Part shown: positions 17,592-26,427 of the stretch, one piece after another
Layout: each line of letters starts with the position of its first letter
Numbering within the stretch: position 1 is the first letter of the stretch
Assembly (NCBI RefSeq): GCF_026343125.1
Contig: NZ_JAPEMB010000001.1
Location: forward strand, 2,046,001-2,110,000
Direction: 5' to 3'
DNA length: 64,000 nt
From: Streptomyces sp. NBC_00094
Lineage (GTDB): Bacteria; Actinomycetota; Actinomycetes; Streptomycetales; Streptomycetaceae
Translations under genes and position numbers: made by a program
Notes under the pieces: generated by a model
Database searches by the model: none
Seen by the model: only the letters and a program-made list of their open reading frames with translations
What the model was told of the DNA's origin: nothing

Positions 17592-18572
17592 TCACGCCTT
17601 CACCAGTCCCTCGGTCGCGCCGCCCAGCGCCAGGTACACGTCCTCCAGGCTGGGCGTGGCCAGCGTGAAGTCGTCCAGTGCGGTGAAGGCGGCTCCGCCG
17701 GTGACGGCGGCGACGGCCGCGCGGGCGGCGTCGGGGGCGAGCCGGAGCATCCAGCGCCGTCCCGTCTCCTGGGCGACCCCGCGCAGGGCGGCGACCTCGG
17801 GCAGGTGGAGCGGCGGCGCCTCGCGCCACACCAGCTCGACGCGGACCTCGCCCGCGACGCGTTCCTTGAGCCCCGCCGGGGTGTCGCAGGCGATGACCCG
17901 GCCGTGGTCGAGGACGGCGACGCGGTCGAGGACGGTCTCGGCCTCGATGACGTTGTGGGTGACGAGCAGCACCGTGGTGCCGTCCTCGGCGCGCCGCCGG
18001 TCGACGGCGGCCCACACGGCCCGGCGGGCGACGGGGTCCATGCCGGTGGTGGGTTCGTCGAGGACGAGGACGGGCCGGCGGCCGACGAGCGCGGTGGCGA
18101 GGCAGGCGAGCCGCCGCTGACCGCCGGAGAGCCTCTTCAGGGGCCGGGCGGCGAGCGCGGTGAGGCCGAGCTCCTCCAGGACGGCTTCGCTCTCACCGCG
18201 CGCCTCCCGCGCGGTGAGCCCGCGCAGGCGGCCGGTGGTCTCGGCGGCGAGGGCGACGGTCAGCTCGTCGAGGGCGGTGGACTCCTGGCCGAGGTAGGCG
18301 AGGAGCCGGGCCGCCCGCTCGGGGTGGCGCACGAGGTCGTGGCCGAGGAGTTCGACGGTGCCGGAGTCCGGGCGCATGAGTCCGGTGAGCTGGCGGACGA
18401 GAGTGGACTTGCCCGCTCCGTTGGGCCCGAGCAGGCCGAAGATCTCGCCGCCGCGCACGTCGAGGCAGATCCCGTCGGTGGCACGCACCTCGGGGGTCGC
18501 GGGAGCGCCGCGCCTGCCGCGCGTAGCGGGGTACGTCTTGACCAGATCCCGCACCGTGCACACCGTACTCAC
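17592..18572 (-). CDS. ABC transporter ATP-binding protein
   Basis: 326 residues from a GTG. Walker A is GPNGAGKSTLVRQ, the signature is LSGGQRRLACLATAL, Walker B is VLVLDEPTTGMDP, and the switch His is in LLVTHNVIEAE. After about residue 230 comes a C-terminal domain typical of DrrA-type drug-export ATPases. It pairs with the permease downstream. The next gene upstream (NYN) ends 11 bases before this start, so the three may share a transcript. Confidence 0.93.
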   Translation of the reverse strand: MSTVCTVRDLVKTYPATRGRRGAPATPEVRATDGICLDVRGGEIFGLLGPNGAGKSTLVRQLTGLMRPDSGTVELLGHDLVRHPERAARLLAYLGQESTALDELTVALAAETTGRLRGLTAREARGESEAVLEELGLTALAARPLKRLSGGQRRLACLATALVGRRPVLVLDEPTTGMDPVARRAVWAAVDRRRAEDGTTVLLVTHNVIEAETVLDRVAVLDHGRVIACDTPAGLKERVAGEVRVELVWREAPPLHLPEVAALRGVAQETGRRWMLRLAPDAARAAVAAVTGGAAFTALDDFTLATPSLEDVYLALGGATEGLVKA

Positions 18573-18583
18573 GGGGGAAGAGC

Positions 18584-19888
18584 CTACGGGGTCGCCGGGC
18601 CCGCTCCGGGCGCGGGGGCGTGTTCGGCGGCGGCCCGGACGTCGATCTCGCGCCAGAAGCCGGCCCGGATGGCGTACCGGTCGTGCTCGTCGATCTGATC
18701 GTCCTTGTGCGCGAGCAGGCCGAATCGTGCCGCGTACCGGAGAAGTTCGCCGTCGATGCGGTGCGGGATGCGCGGGTAGAGGGTGGAGAGCTTCTGGACG
18801 TGACTCTGCTCGGGGAGCCGCTCCATCCAGCGCCGGGCGAACACCTGGCCGACCTCGAAGGGGTCTCCGCCGACGGTGGTGATGTCCTCCTCGCGGTCCG
18901 CCCAGCGCTGCTCCGCGCTGGTGAGGAGGGCGAGGGTGGGCAGGGACGCGGTCTCCGCCGGTTCGCCGAGGGAGGGCGCGGGACGCTCGACCCAGCCCCG
19001 GTCGGAGGACCAGCGGAGCGCGCTCGCGCCCTGCGGCACCGGCGCGAGCGCCCCGCCGGTCACGCCGGGGCCGCGCAGCCCCGCCAGGTCCTTGGGGGTG
19101 GGGACGCCCTTGCCGAGGGACGGGACGCCGACCCCGTCGAGGCGCCCGTCGTGGCCGTTGACGGAGGAGGTGGGCGTCTCCGCGGAGTGGTCCGGTCCCC
19201 CGTTCCGCGCGGCGGCCGCGGCGGCGGCTTCGGCGGCCCGCTCGACGGAGGCGGCGAGGGCGGCCTCGGGCAGCGGGGCCGAGAGGATCGCGGCGATCTC
19301 GGGGCGCGGGGCGGGCGGGGGCGGGCAGAGTCCGGCGAGGTCCCTGGCGCGGACGGCCCGGGTGATCCAGGTCCGGTCGAGGACCCGCCGCTCGTCGGCC
19401 TCGGCCACGAGGTCCTCGGACTGGTTGTAGTCGCCGTCGGCGGCCTGGACGGCCCACAGGTGGACGGCGACGCCGTGCTCCTTGGCGGACATCAGCCCCG
19501 GCAGCAGGTCGCCGTCGCCGGTGACGAGCACGATGTCGGAGCAGGCCCGGTTCCGCGCGAGTTCGGTCAGCTCGGTGTGCATGGCCGCGTCGACGCCCTT
19601 CTGCGCCCAGCGCCCGTCGCTCCTGGTCAGAGCGCCGAGCCGGACGGTGACCCGGGGCATCACGCGCAGCCTTCGGTGCTCGGGCTGGGGCACCCGGTCG
19701 GGTGCGCCGTCGAACCAGTAGATCCGCAGCAGGGGCAGCGCGGTCTCGGCCTCGGCCCGCTCGCGCAGCTGCTGGATCAGCGCGGCGTGGTCGACGGTGA
19801 TCCTGGAGCGGGCCGGTTCCCCGGCGAGGAGACTGGCGGCGGCGCCCAGCAGGTAGCCGGCGTCCACCAGGACGACGCAGCGGTCCAC
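18584..19888 (-). CDS. NYN/PIN-like nuclease-domain protein
   Basis: 434 residues. The N-terminal domain has the spaced acidic residues of the NYN (PIN-like) RNase fold: CVVLVDAGYLLG, QKGVDAAMHTELTELA and DIVLVTGDGDLLPGL. A low-complexity linker (residues about 200-320) leads to a C-terminal helical region (VGQVFARRWMERLPEQSHVQKLSTLYPRIPHRIDG) that may bind RNA. The second of two GTGs (19886-19888) is chosen because AGAGGG lies eight bases upstream; the first, 9 bases earlier, has no room for a ribosome site. The target RNA is unknown. Confidence 0.82.
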   Translation of the reverse strand: MDRCVVLVDAGYLLGAAASLLAGEPARSRITVDHAALIQQLRERAEAETALPLLRIYWFDGAPDRVPQPEHRRLRVMPRVTVRLGALTRSDGRWAQKGVDAAMHTELTELARNRACSDIVLVTGDGDLLPGLMSAKEHGVAVHLWAVQAADGDYNQSEDLVAEADERRVLDRTWITRAVRARDLAGLCPPPPAPRPEIAAILSAPLPEAALAASVERAAEAAAAAAARNGGPDHSAETPTSSVNGHDGRLDGVGVPSLGKGVPTPKDLAGLRGPGVTGGALAPVPQGASALRWSSDRGWVERPAPSLGEPAETASLPTLALLTSAEQRWADREEDITTVGGDPFEVGQVFARRWMERLPEQSHVQKLSTLYPRIPHRIDGELLRYAARFGLLAHKDDQIDEHDRYAIRAGFWREIDVRAAAEHAPAPGAGPATP

Positions 19889-20153
19889 GTGTTCCACCCT
19901 CTTTCGGGAACCTCGGGGTCGGATCGAACTCTGGGTCGAACTAGGTAACGACACGGGATCTGATGGTGCTTCGCGTTTCCTTCGAGTCTGCCCGACGGTC
20001 ACGAGCTTGACGGTCGGAACTGGATCATCGGCGTGGCGGATATCACGTCCACCCGGCCCTTACGTTCCGTAATGATCCAAAATGCGCCACATCCCACGGT
20101 GTGTGAATCTGACAGCGGCCCTGGCCCCTAGGTCCCTTTGAGGAGGCATTCCC

Positions 20154-20327
20154 ATGGCCAAGAACCGCAAGCAGGACCGTATGCAGCAGAAGTCGTCGGC
20201 AGCCGAGCGTGGCGCCCAGCAGGCGCAGCAGTCCGCGATGGAATCGCAGACCGAGCAGCGTGCCACCCAGGTGACACCGGGTGACATGGCCCGCAAGGGG
20301 CGACAGAAGCGCTTCGGTCACAACTGA
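20154..20327 (+). CDS. 57-aa basic, Gln-rich conserved small protein
   Basis: An ATG with a strong AGGAGG (20141-20146) starts a 57-residue protein, MAKNRKQDRMQQKSS at the N-terminus and DMARKGRQKRFGHN at the C-terminus. It is rich in Lys, Arg and Gln and has no Cys or hydrophobic span, so it is soluble and probably disordered and could bind nucleic acid. The ribosome site, sensible codon use and a perfect terminator after the stop argue for a real gene. I recall similar small proteins in other streptomycetes, but no function. Confidence 0.8.
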   Translation: MAKNRKQDRMQQKSSAAERGAQQAQQSAMESQTEQRATQVTPGDMARKGRQKRFGHN

Positions 20328-20337
20328 CACGTATGCA

Positions 20338-20379
20338 CCGGAAGGGGCGCGCCCGTGACGACGGGCGCGCCCCTTCCGG
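20338..20379 (+). terminator. Perfect 19-bp hairpin terminator
   Basis: CCGGAAGGGGCGCGCCCGT (20338-20356) pairs without a mismatch to 20361-20379 around a GACG loop. It begins 10 bases after the stop of the 57-aa gene. Confidence 0.85.
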
Positions 20380-20392
20380 TGTGCTGGGCGGT

Positions 20393-20470
20393 GTGACGGC
20401 TGGTGCGATGTGGCGTAACGGCCGGTGCGATGCGGCGTGACGGCCGGTGCGATGTGGCGTGACGAGCCGG
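20393..20470. repeat. 22-bp tandem repeat downstream of dnaE
   Basis: Three full units (20393-20414, 20415-20436, 20437-20458), each close to GTGACGGCCGGTGCGATGTG plus GC, followed by a partial fourth. Units differ at only a few bases. The tract lies in the gap between the convergent 57-aa gene and dnaE. Confidence 0.85.
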
Positions 20471-20492
20471 CAGACCGGCCGTACGGCGCTCG

Positions 20493-23400
20493 CTAGCCGG
20501 CCAGGCAGGACGGGCCGAGCAGCACCTTCAGGTCGCCGAAGAGCGCCGGGTCGGCCGTCACCCGGTGCCGGTCGAGCCGGAGCACGGTCGTGGTCCGGGG
20601 ACCCTGGAGCTTGATCCGTACCTCGGTGTTGCCCTTGTGGTGCTTGAGGATCTCGCCGAGCCTGCTGACCATCGGCGGGGTCACCTTCACCGTCGGGATG
20701 GTGAGGATCACCGGCGCGTTGGTTCCGGCGTTCGACAGGTCGGGGACCATCAGCTCCATGGCGACCAGACGGGGGATGTCCTCGCGCTTGTCGAGCCGTC
20801 CCTTGACGAAGACGACCGTGTCCTCGACGAGCTGGGTGGAGACCAGCTGGTAGGTGGCCGGGAAGAACATGCACTCGATGGAGCCGGCGAGGTCCTCGAC
20901 GGTGGCGATCGCCCAGGCGTTGCCCTGCTTGGTCATCTTGCGCTGGAGGCCCGAGATGATGCCGCCGATGGTGACGACCGCGCCGTCGCTGTGCTCGCCG
21001 CCGGTGAGCTGCGAGATCGCCGCGTCCGTCTTGTCGGACAGGACGTGCTCGATGCCGAAGAGCGGGTGGTCGGAGACGTAGAGGCCGAGCATCTCGCGCT
21101 CCTGGGCGAGCAGGTACGACTTCTCCCACTCGACGTCGGAGAACTCGACGTCCAGGCCGAAGCCGGGCTCGTCGCTCGTCTCCTCGCCCATGCCGCCGAA
21201 GAGGTCGAACTGCCCCTCGGCCTCCTTGCGCTTGACCGCGACCACGTTGTCGATCATCGGTTCGTGGTGGGCGACCATGCCCTTGCGGGTGTGGCCCATC
21301 TCGTCGAAGGCGCCGGCCTTGATCAGCGACTCGATGGTCCGCTTGTTGCAGACGACGGCCTCGACCTTGTCGAGGAAGTCGGGGAAGGTGCTGTACTTCC
21401 CCTTCGCCTTGCGCGACTTGATGATCGACTCGACGACGTTGGTGCCGACGTTCCGCACGGCGGAGAGACCGAAGAGGATCACGTCGTCGCCCTGGGCGGC
21501 GAAGTTCGACTCGGACTCGTTCACGTTCGGCGGGAGCACCTTGATGCCCATGCGGCGGCACTCGTTGAGGTAGACCGCCGACTTGTCCTTGTCGTCCTTG
21601 ACCGAGGTGAGCAGACCGGCCATGTACTCGGCGGGGTAGTTCGCCTTGAGGTAGGCGGTCCAGTAGGAGACCAGGCCGTACGCGGCGGAGTGCGCCTTGT
21701 TGAAGGCGTAGCCGGCGAAGGGGACCAGGACGTCCCAGAGCGCCTGGATCGCCTTGTCGGTGTAGCCGTTCTTCTTCGCGCCCTCCTGGAAGATGACGAA
21801 GTTCTTCGCCAGCTCCTCGGGCTTCTTCTTGCCCATCACGCGGCGCAGGATGTCGGCCTCGCCGAGCGAGTAGCCGGCGATGATCTGGGCGGCCTTCTGC
21901 ACCTGCTCCTGGTACACGATCAGGCCGTAGGTGACCGCGAGCACCTCTTCGAGCGGCTTCTCCAGCTCGGGGTGGATCGGGGTGATCTCCTGCTGCTTGT
22001 TCTTGCGCAGGGCGTAGTTCGTGTGCGAGTTCATGCCCATCGGGCCCGGCCGGTACAGGGCCGAGACGGCGGAGATGTCCTCGAAGTTGTCGGGCTTCAT
22101 CAGCCGCAGCAGCGAGCGCATGGGGCCGCCGTCGAACTGGAAGACACCGAGCGTGTCACCGCGGCAGAGCAGTTCGTACGTCTTGGGGTCGTCCAGCGGC
22201 AGGGCCAGCAGGTCGAGGTCGATGCCCTTGTTGGCCTTCACCATCTTGACGGCGTCGTCCATGATCGTGAGGTTCCTGAGGCCCAGGAAGTCCATCTTGA
22301 TCAGGCCGAGCGACTCGCACTGGGGGTAGTCCCACTGCGTGATGGTCACGCCGTCCGTGTGCCGCACCCAGATCGGGGCGTGGTCGACGATGGGCTCGCT
22401 GGACATGATCACGCCGGCCGCGTGCACGCCCATCTGGCGGACGAGGCCCTCGACGCCGCGGGCGGTGTCGATGACCTTCTTGACGTCCGGCTCGTTCTCG
22501 TACATCGCGCGGATCTCGCCGGCCTCGCTGTAGCGCGGGTGCGAGGGGTCGGTGATGCCGTTGAGGTCGATGCCCTTGCCGAGGACGTCGGCGGGCATGG
22601 CCTTGGTGAGCCGGTCGCCCATGGCGTAGGGGTAGCCGAGGACGCGCGCGGAGTCCTTGATGGCGTTCTTCGCCTTGATCTTGCCGTACGTGCCGATCAT
22701 GGCGACCTTGTCGGAGCCGTACTTCTCCGTCACGTACCGGATCACCTCGACGCGCCGACGCTCGTCGAAGTCGATGTCGACATCGGGCATCGAGACGCGC
22801 TCGGGGTTGAGGAAGCGCTCGAAGATCAGTCCGTGCGGGATCGGGTCGAGGTCGGTGATGCCCATGGCGTACGCCACGATCGAACCGGCCGCGGAGCCTC
22901 GGCCGGGGCCCACGGCGATGCCCTGCTTCTTCGCCCACATGATGAAGTCGGCGACGACGAGGAAGTAGCCGGGGAAGCCCATCGAGATGATCGTGTCCAT
23001 CTCGTACTCGACCTGCTTCATGCGGTCCTCGGGGATGCCCCCGGGGAAGCGGCGGTGCATGCCCCGCATGGTCTCCTCGCGGAACCAGGTGGTGTCGGTG
23101 TACCCCTCCGGGATGTCGAACTTCGGCATGAGGTTCTTCTCGACGAACATGCCGTCGGTGCTGATCTGCTCGGCGACCAGGAGGGTGTTGCGGCAGCCCT
23201 CCTGCCAGGCGTCCGACGAGTCGATGGCGTACATCTCGTCCGTGGACTTGAGGTAGTAGCCGGTGCCGTCGAAGCGGAAGCGGTCCGGGTCCGAGAGGTT
23301 CTTGCCGGTCTGGATGCACAGCAGGGCGTCGTGCGCGGTCGACTCGTGCGCGTACGTGTAGTGCGAGTCGTTGGTGACGAGCGGCGGGATGCCGAGCTTC

Positions 23401-24032
23401 TTGCCGATCTCCAGGAGCCCGTCGCGGACCCGGCGCTCGATCTCGATGCCGTGGTCCATCAGCTCCAGGAAGTACCGGTCCTTGCCGAAGATGTCCTGGT
23501 ACTCGGAGGCGGCCTTCAGGGCCTCGTCGAACTGGCCGAGGCGGAGCCGGGTCTGCAGCTCGCCGGAGGGACAGCCGGTGGAGGCGATGAGCCCCTCCGA
23601 CCACTTGGAGATGGTCTCCTTGTCCATCCGGGGCCACTTCTGCAGCCAGCCCTCGGCGTACGCGTCGGAGGAGAGCTTGAAGAGGTTGTGCAGTCCCGTG
23701 GCGTTGGCCGCCCAGATCGTCTTGTGGGTGTAGCCACCGGAACCGGAGACGTCGTCCCGCTTCTGGTGCGGCTGGCCCCACTGGACCTTGCGCTTGTTCC
23801 GCCGGGACTCGGGCGCGACGTACGCCTCGATGCCGATGATCGGGGTCACCCCGGCCTTCTTCGCCGTGTGGAAGAAGTCGTACGCGCCGTGGAGGTTGCC
23901 GTGGTCGGACATGGCGATATGGGTCATGCCCATCTCGTTGCACGCGTTGAACATGTCCTTGAGCCGCGCGGCACCGTCCAGCAGCGAGTACTGGGTGTGG
24001 ACGTGGAGGTGCGTGAAAGGCGGCTTGGTCAC
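20493..24032 (-). CDS. dnaE: DNA polymerase III alpha subunit (DnaE1)
   Basis: 1179 residues from a GTG with GGAGG nearby. This is the replicative polymerase. The PHP domain starts FTHLHVHTQYSLLDGAARL, with its metal-binding histidines. The catalytic acidic cluster is PDVDIDFDERRR at residues 416-427. GPGRGSAAGS and the finger region MGKKKPEEL are typical, as is the C-terminal OB-fold (VTIGGIISGLQRKMTKQGN). Length and motifs match the DnaE1 type rather than the DnaE2/ImuC type. It is transcribed alone, convergent with the 57-aa gene. Confidence 0.98.
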   Translation of the reverse strand: MTKPPFTHLHVHTQYSLLDGAARLKDMFNACNEMGMTHIAMSDHGNLHGAYDFFHTAKKAGVTPIIGIEAYVAPESRRNKRKVQWGQPHQKRDDVSGSGGYTHKTIWAANATGLHNLFKLSSDAYAEGWLQKWPRMDKETISKWSEGLIASTGCPSGELQTRLRLGQFDEALKAASEYQDIFGKDRYFLELMDHGIEIERRVRDGLLEIGKKLGIPPLVTNDSHYTYAHESTAHDALLCIQTGKNLSDPDRFRFDGTGYYLKSTDEMYAIDSSDAWQEGCRNTLLVAEQISTDGMFVEKNLMPKFDIPEGYTDTTWFREETMRGMHRRFPGGIPEDRMKQVEYEMDTIISMGFPGYFLVVADFIMWAKKQGIAVGPGRGSAAGSIVAYAMGITDLDPIPHGLIFERFLNPERVSMPDVDIDFDERRRVEVIRYVTEKYGSDKVAMIGTYGKIKAKNAIKDSARVLGYPYAMGDRLTKAMPADVLGKGIDLNGITDPSHPRYSEAGEIRAMYENEPDVKKVIDTARGVEGLVRQMGVHAAGVIMSSEPIVDHAPIWVRHTDGVTITQWDYPQCESLGLIKMDFLGLRNLTIMDDAVKMVKANKGIDLDLLALPLDDPKTYELLCRGDTLGVFQFDGGPMRSLLRLMKPDNFEDISAVSALYRPGPMGMNSHTNYALRKNKQQEITPIHPELEKPLEEVLAVTYGLIVYQEQVQKAAQIIAGYSLGEADILRRVMGKKKPEELAKNFVIFQEGAKKNGYTDKAIQALWDVLVPFAGYAFNKAHSAAYGLVSYWTAYLKANYPAEYMAGLLTSVKDDKDKSAVYLNECRRMGIKVLPPNVNESESNFAAQGDDVILFGLSAVRNVGTNVVESIIKSRKAKGKYSTFPDFLDKVEAVVCNKRTIESLIKAGAFDEMGHTRKGMVAHHEPMIDNVVAVKRKEAEGQFDLFGGMGEETSDEPGFGLDVEFSDVEWEKSYLLAQEREMLGLYVSDHPLFGIEHVLSDKTDAAISQLTGGEHSDGAVVTIGGIISGLQRKMTKQGNAWAIATVEDLAGSIECMFFPATYQLVSTQLVEDTVVFVKGRLDKREDIPRLVAMELMVPDLSNAGTNAPVILTIPTVKVTPPMVSRLGEILKHHKGNTEVRIKLQGPRTTTVLRLDRHRVTADPALFGDLKVLLGPSCLAG

Positions 24033-24095
24033 GGCGGGGGGCCTCCGAAAAACACTGAGAGACAGGCTGCGGACAGTCTGGGGGGACAGCGTGGA

Positions 24096-24101
24096 AGTCT
24101 A
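24096..24101 (-). promoter_or_regulatory. Possible -10 element of dnaE
   Basis: The minus strand reads TAGACT here, a good streptomycete vegetative -10, 63 bases before the dnaE GTG. The -35 region is not convincing, so this is tentative. Confidence 0.3.
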
Positions 24102-24223
24102 CGTCGCGCGACTGACAGACGACGGGCACTCGGGGCTAGGGTCGCGCGTTGAGAGACAGGGAACACCTGTCCCAATTGTCATGAACAGTCTTGCAGCTCG
24201 TCCGGTACCAGGAGGCACCTCGA

Positions 24224-25549
24224 ATGTCGGTCCCCCAGCCCACCGTCGCGGAGCGCGGTGAGCACATCCTCGCCGTCTTCGACACCGCCTTCGGCCGGCT
24301 CCTCGCCGCCGACCCCGCCGCCTTCCGCGTCAAGTTCCGGAAGATGGCCGGCTCCGCCTTCGCCTTCTACCGGGGGACGGCCTGCCTCTTCTACGCGGAC
24401 CTGGAGAAGGAGGCCCAGGGCGGGCCCTACCTGGACGAGCGCACCGGCCGGGTCTGGATCCACGGTGATCTGCACGCCGAGAACTTCGGCACGTACATGG
24501 ACGCCAACGGCCGGCTGGTCTTCAACGTCAACGACTTCGACGAGGCCTACGTGGGGCCCTTCACCTGGGACCTGAAGCGGCTCGCGGCCTCGCTCGCCCT
24601 GCTCGGCTACGCCAAGGCGCTCAGCGACGACCAGATCACGAAGGGGGTCCGGATCTGCGCCGCCGCCTACCGGGAGCGGATCCACGCCCTCGCGACCGGC
24701 ACCGGGGCGGACGAGGTGCCCCCCTTCACCCTGGAGACGGCCGACGGCGCGCTGCTCGGCGCCCTGCGCGACGCCCGTGCGCAGACCCGCTTCGGGCTGC
24801 TCGACTCGATGACGGAGATCCGCGACTTCGAGCGCCGCTTCGCGTCCGGCGGCGGCGCGATCGAGCTGGACGCGGCCACCCGGTACAAGGTCCTGGACGC
24901 CTTCGACGGGTACCTGGAGACCCTGCCCGAGTCCAGCCTGGTCCGCCCTGACTCGTACCGGGTGAAGGACGTGGTCGGGCGGCGCGGCATCGGCATCGGC
25001 TCGGCCGGCCTCCCCTCGTACAACATCCTGCTGGAGGGCCACAGCGACGCCCTGGAGAACGACGTCGTGATCTACATGAAGCAGGCGCAGACCCCGGCGG
25101 TCTCCCGTCATGTCACGGACCCGGCGGTACGGGAGTACTTCCGGCACGAGGGCCACCGCACCGTCATCTCGCAGCGGGCGCTCCAGGCGCACGCCGACCC
25201 GTGGCTGGGCTGGACGGAGCTGGACGGCGCCGGGCAGCTGGTCGCCGAGGTCTCGCCGTACGCGGTGGACCTGGACTGGTCGGACATCGACGACGTCGAC
25301 GAGATCGCGACGACCATCGCCGACCTCGGCCGGGCGACGGCGACCATGCACGCGGCGGCGGACGAGTCGAGCGGGCAGTCGCTGGTGCCGTTCTCCACGG
25401 AGCGGGCCATCGACGCGGCGATCGCGGCCGACGAGGAGGGCTTCGCCGACCTCCTGGTGGACTTCGCGCACGCCTACGGGGCGCGTGCCCGGGCCGACCA
25501 CCAGATCTTCGTGGACCTCTTCCGCAACGGCCGGATCCCCGGGCTGTAA
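24224..25549 (+). CDS. DUF2252 family protein (kinase-like fold)
   Basis: 441 residues from an ATG with GGAGG eight bases upstream. DUF2252 proteins resemble aminoglycoside/choline-kinase-like folds. Visible hallmarks are VWIHGDLHAENFGTY, like the HGDxHxxN catalytic loop, and VFNVNDFDEAYVGPFTWDLKRLA, like the DFD-type metal-binding segment. No substrate is known. A TTG frame 11 codons upstream exists but lacks a ribosome site. It is divergent from dnaE. Confidence 0.88.
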   Translation: MSVPQPTVAERGEHILAVFDTAFGRLLAADPAAFRVKFRKMAGSAFAFYRGTACLFYADLEKEAQGGPYLDERTGRVWIHGDLHAENFGTYMDANGRLVFNVNDFDEAYVGPFTWDLKRLAASLALLGYAKALSDDQITKGVRICAAAYRERIHALATGTGADEVPPFTLETADGALLGALRDARAQTRFGLLDSMTEIRDFERRFASGGGAIELDAATRYKVLDAFDGYLETLPESSLVRPDSYRVKDVVGRRGIGIGSAGLPSYNILLEGHSDALENDVVIYMKQAQTPAVSRHVTDPAVREYFRHEGHRTVISQRALQAHADPWLGWTELDGAGQLVAEVSPYAVDLDWSDIDDVDEIATTIADLGRATATMHAAADESSGQSLVPFSTERAIDAAIAADEEGFADLLVDFAHAYGARARADHQIFVDLFRNGRIPGL

Positions 25550-25574
25550 GAGCGGATCCCCGGGCTTGTAAGAG
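25532..25574. repeat. Duplicated 3' end of the DUF2252 gene
   Basis: CGGATCCCCGGGCTGTAAGAG (25532-25552, including the stop codon) is followed directly by a second copy with one extra T (25553-25574). The duplication lies just beyond the stop and does not change the protein. Confidence 0.85.
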
Positions 25575-25662
25575 CGGTCACAGGGCGGAGGGGCCGTCGC
25601 AGGCCCGGAGGGGCCGGTGGGGCGGTTCACAGACTGCCTTTAGGGACCCCTTATGGCATGAC

Positions 25663-26367
25663 ATGGCACACTCCACGACGATGGACATGGCAGGGACGCA
25701 GCTGAGAGCGCTGCGGGCGGCGTTCTTCACGACACTGGTCGTGACGCTGTCCGTGGCGTCCCACGTGCTGCTCTCCGGAGTGCCGCTGCCGCTGGGGACG
25801 GTCGTCCCGGTCGCGGCCGGCGTCTTCGCCGTGGCGTACGCGCTGGCCGGCCGCGAGCGCGGGCTCGGCCCGATCGTCGGGCTCCTCGTCCCGCTGGAGC
25901 TGGCCGCCGACACGCTCTTCACCAGCGGCCAGGTGGTCTGTTACGGCGCCGCCGGCGGCCCGGTCGCCGGTTCGCTGCGCGCGGTGGGCGTGGACGTGTT
26001 CTGCGGCGGCGCGGTGGGCGCGCCACTGCCGGGGGTGGTGACCCCCGAGGGCGGGAACGTGGCCGCGCTGCTCGACTCCCCCGACCCGGCACTGCCCTGG
26101 CTGCTGCTCCTGGCGCACGTCGGCGTCGGGTTCGCGGCCGCCTGCTGGCTGCGCGGCGGGGAACGGGCGCTCGCCCGGCTGCTCGGCGCGGTGGCGGCCT
26201 TCGCGTTCCGGCCGCTGCTGATCGTGGTGGCCTTCTTCCGTGGCGGTGAGGCGGCGCCGCGGCGCGCCGGGCGCCCCGAGGGGCGGCCCCGGACCTCCCG
26301 TACCCGTCTCCTCGTGCACTCCGTAGGGCGGCGGGGGCCGCCGGACCCGGGCTTCGCTCTCGTCTGA
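25663..26367 (+). CDS. Small multi-span membrane protein of unknown function
   Basis: 234 residues beginning MAHSTTMDMAGTQLRALR. Hydrophobic segments lie near residues 20-42, 44-62, 70-90, 142-165 and 175-195, and the C-terminus is Arg-rich (RRAGRPEGRPRTSRTR). The first ATG is used; a second six codons in is also possible. It sits 60 bases before a DsbA-like gene on the same strand. Such pairing could hint at a redox or metal-handling role, but there is no direct motif evidence. Confidence 0.7.
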   Translation: MAHSTTMDMAGTQLRALRAAFFTTLVVTLSVASHVLLSGVPLPLGTVVPVAAGVFAVAYALAGRERGLGPIVGLLVPLELAADTLFTSGQVVCYGAAGGPVAGSLRAVGVDVFCGGAVGAPLPGVVTPEGGNVAALLDSPDPALPWLLLLAHVGVGFAAACWLRGGERALARLLGAVAAFAFRPLLIVVAFFRGGEAAPRRAGRPEGRPRTSRTRLLVHSVGRRGPPDPGFALV

Positions 26368-26427
26368 GCGAAGCGGGTTCCGCGGTTCCCCTCTCTTCCC
26401 TTCCTCACCTTCACGGAGATCACGATC

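Noticed and set aside
20565..24152. A 1195-codon open frame antisense to dnaE
   Set aside because: It mirrors the third-position GC bias of dnaE, codes for a Val/Gly/Asp/Leu-rich product with no domain, and lacks a ribosome site. It is a shadow of dnaE.
25532..25574. GGATCCCCGGG as possible cloning-vector contamination
   Set aside because: The repeated BamHI/SmaI-like string is part of a natural tandem duplication at the end of DUF2252, with native sequence on both sides and no further polylinker sites.
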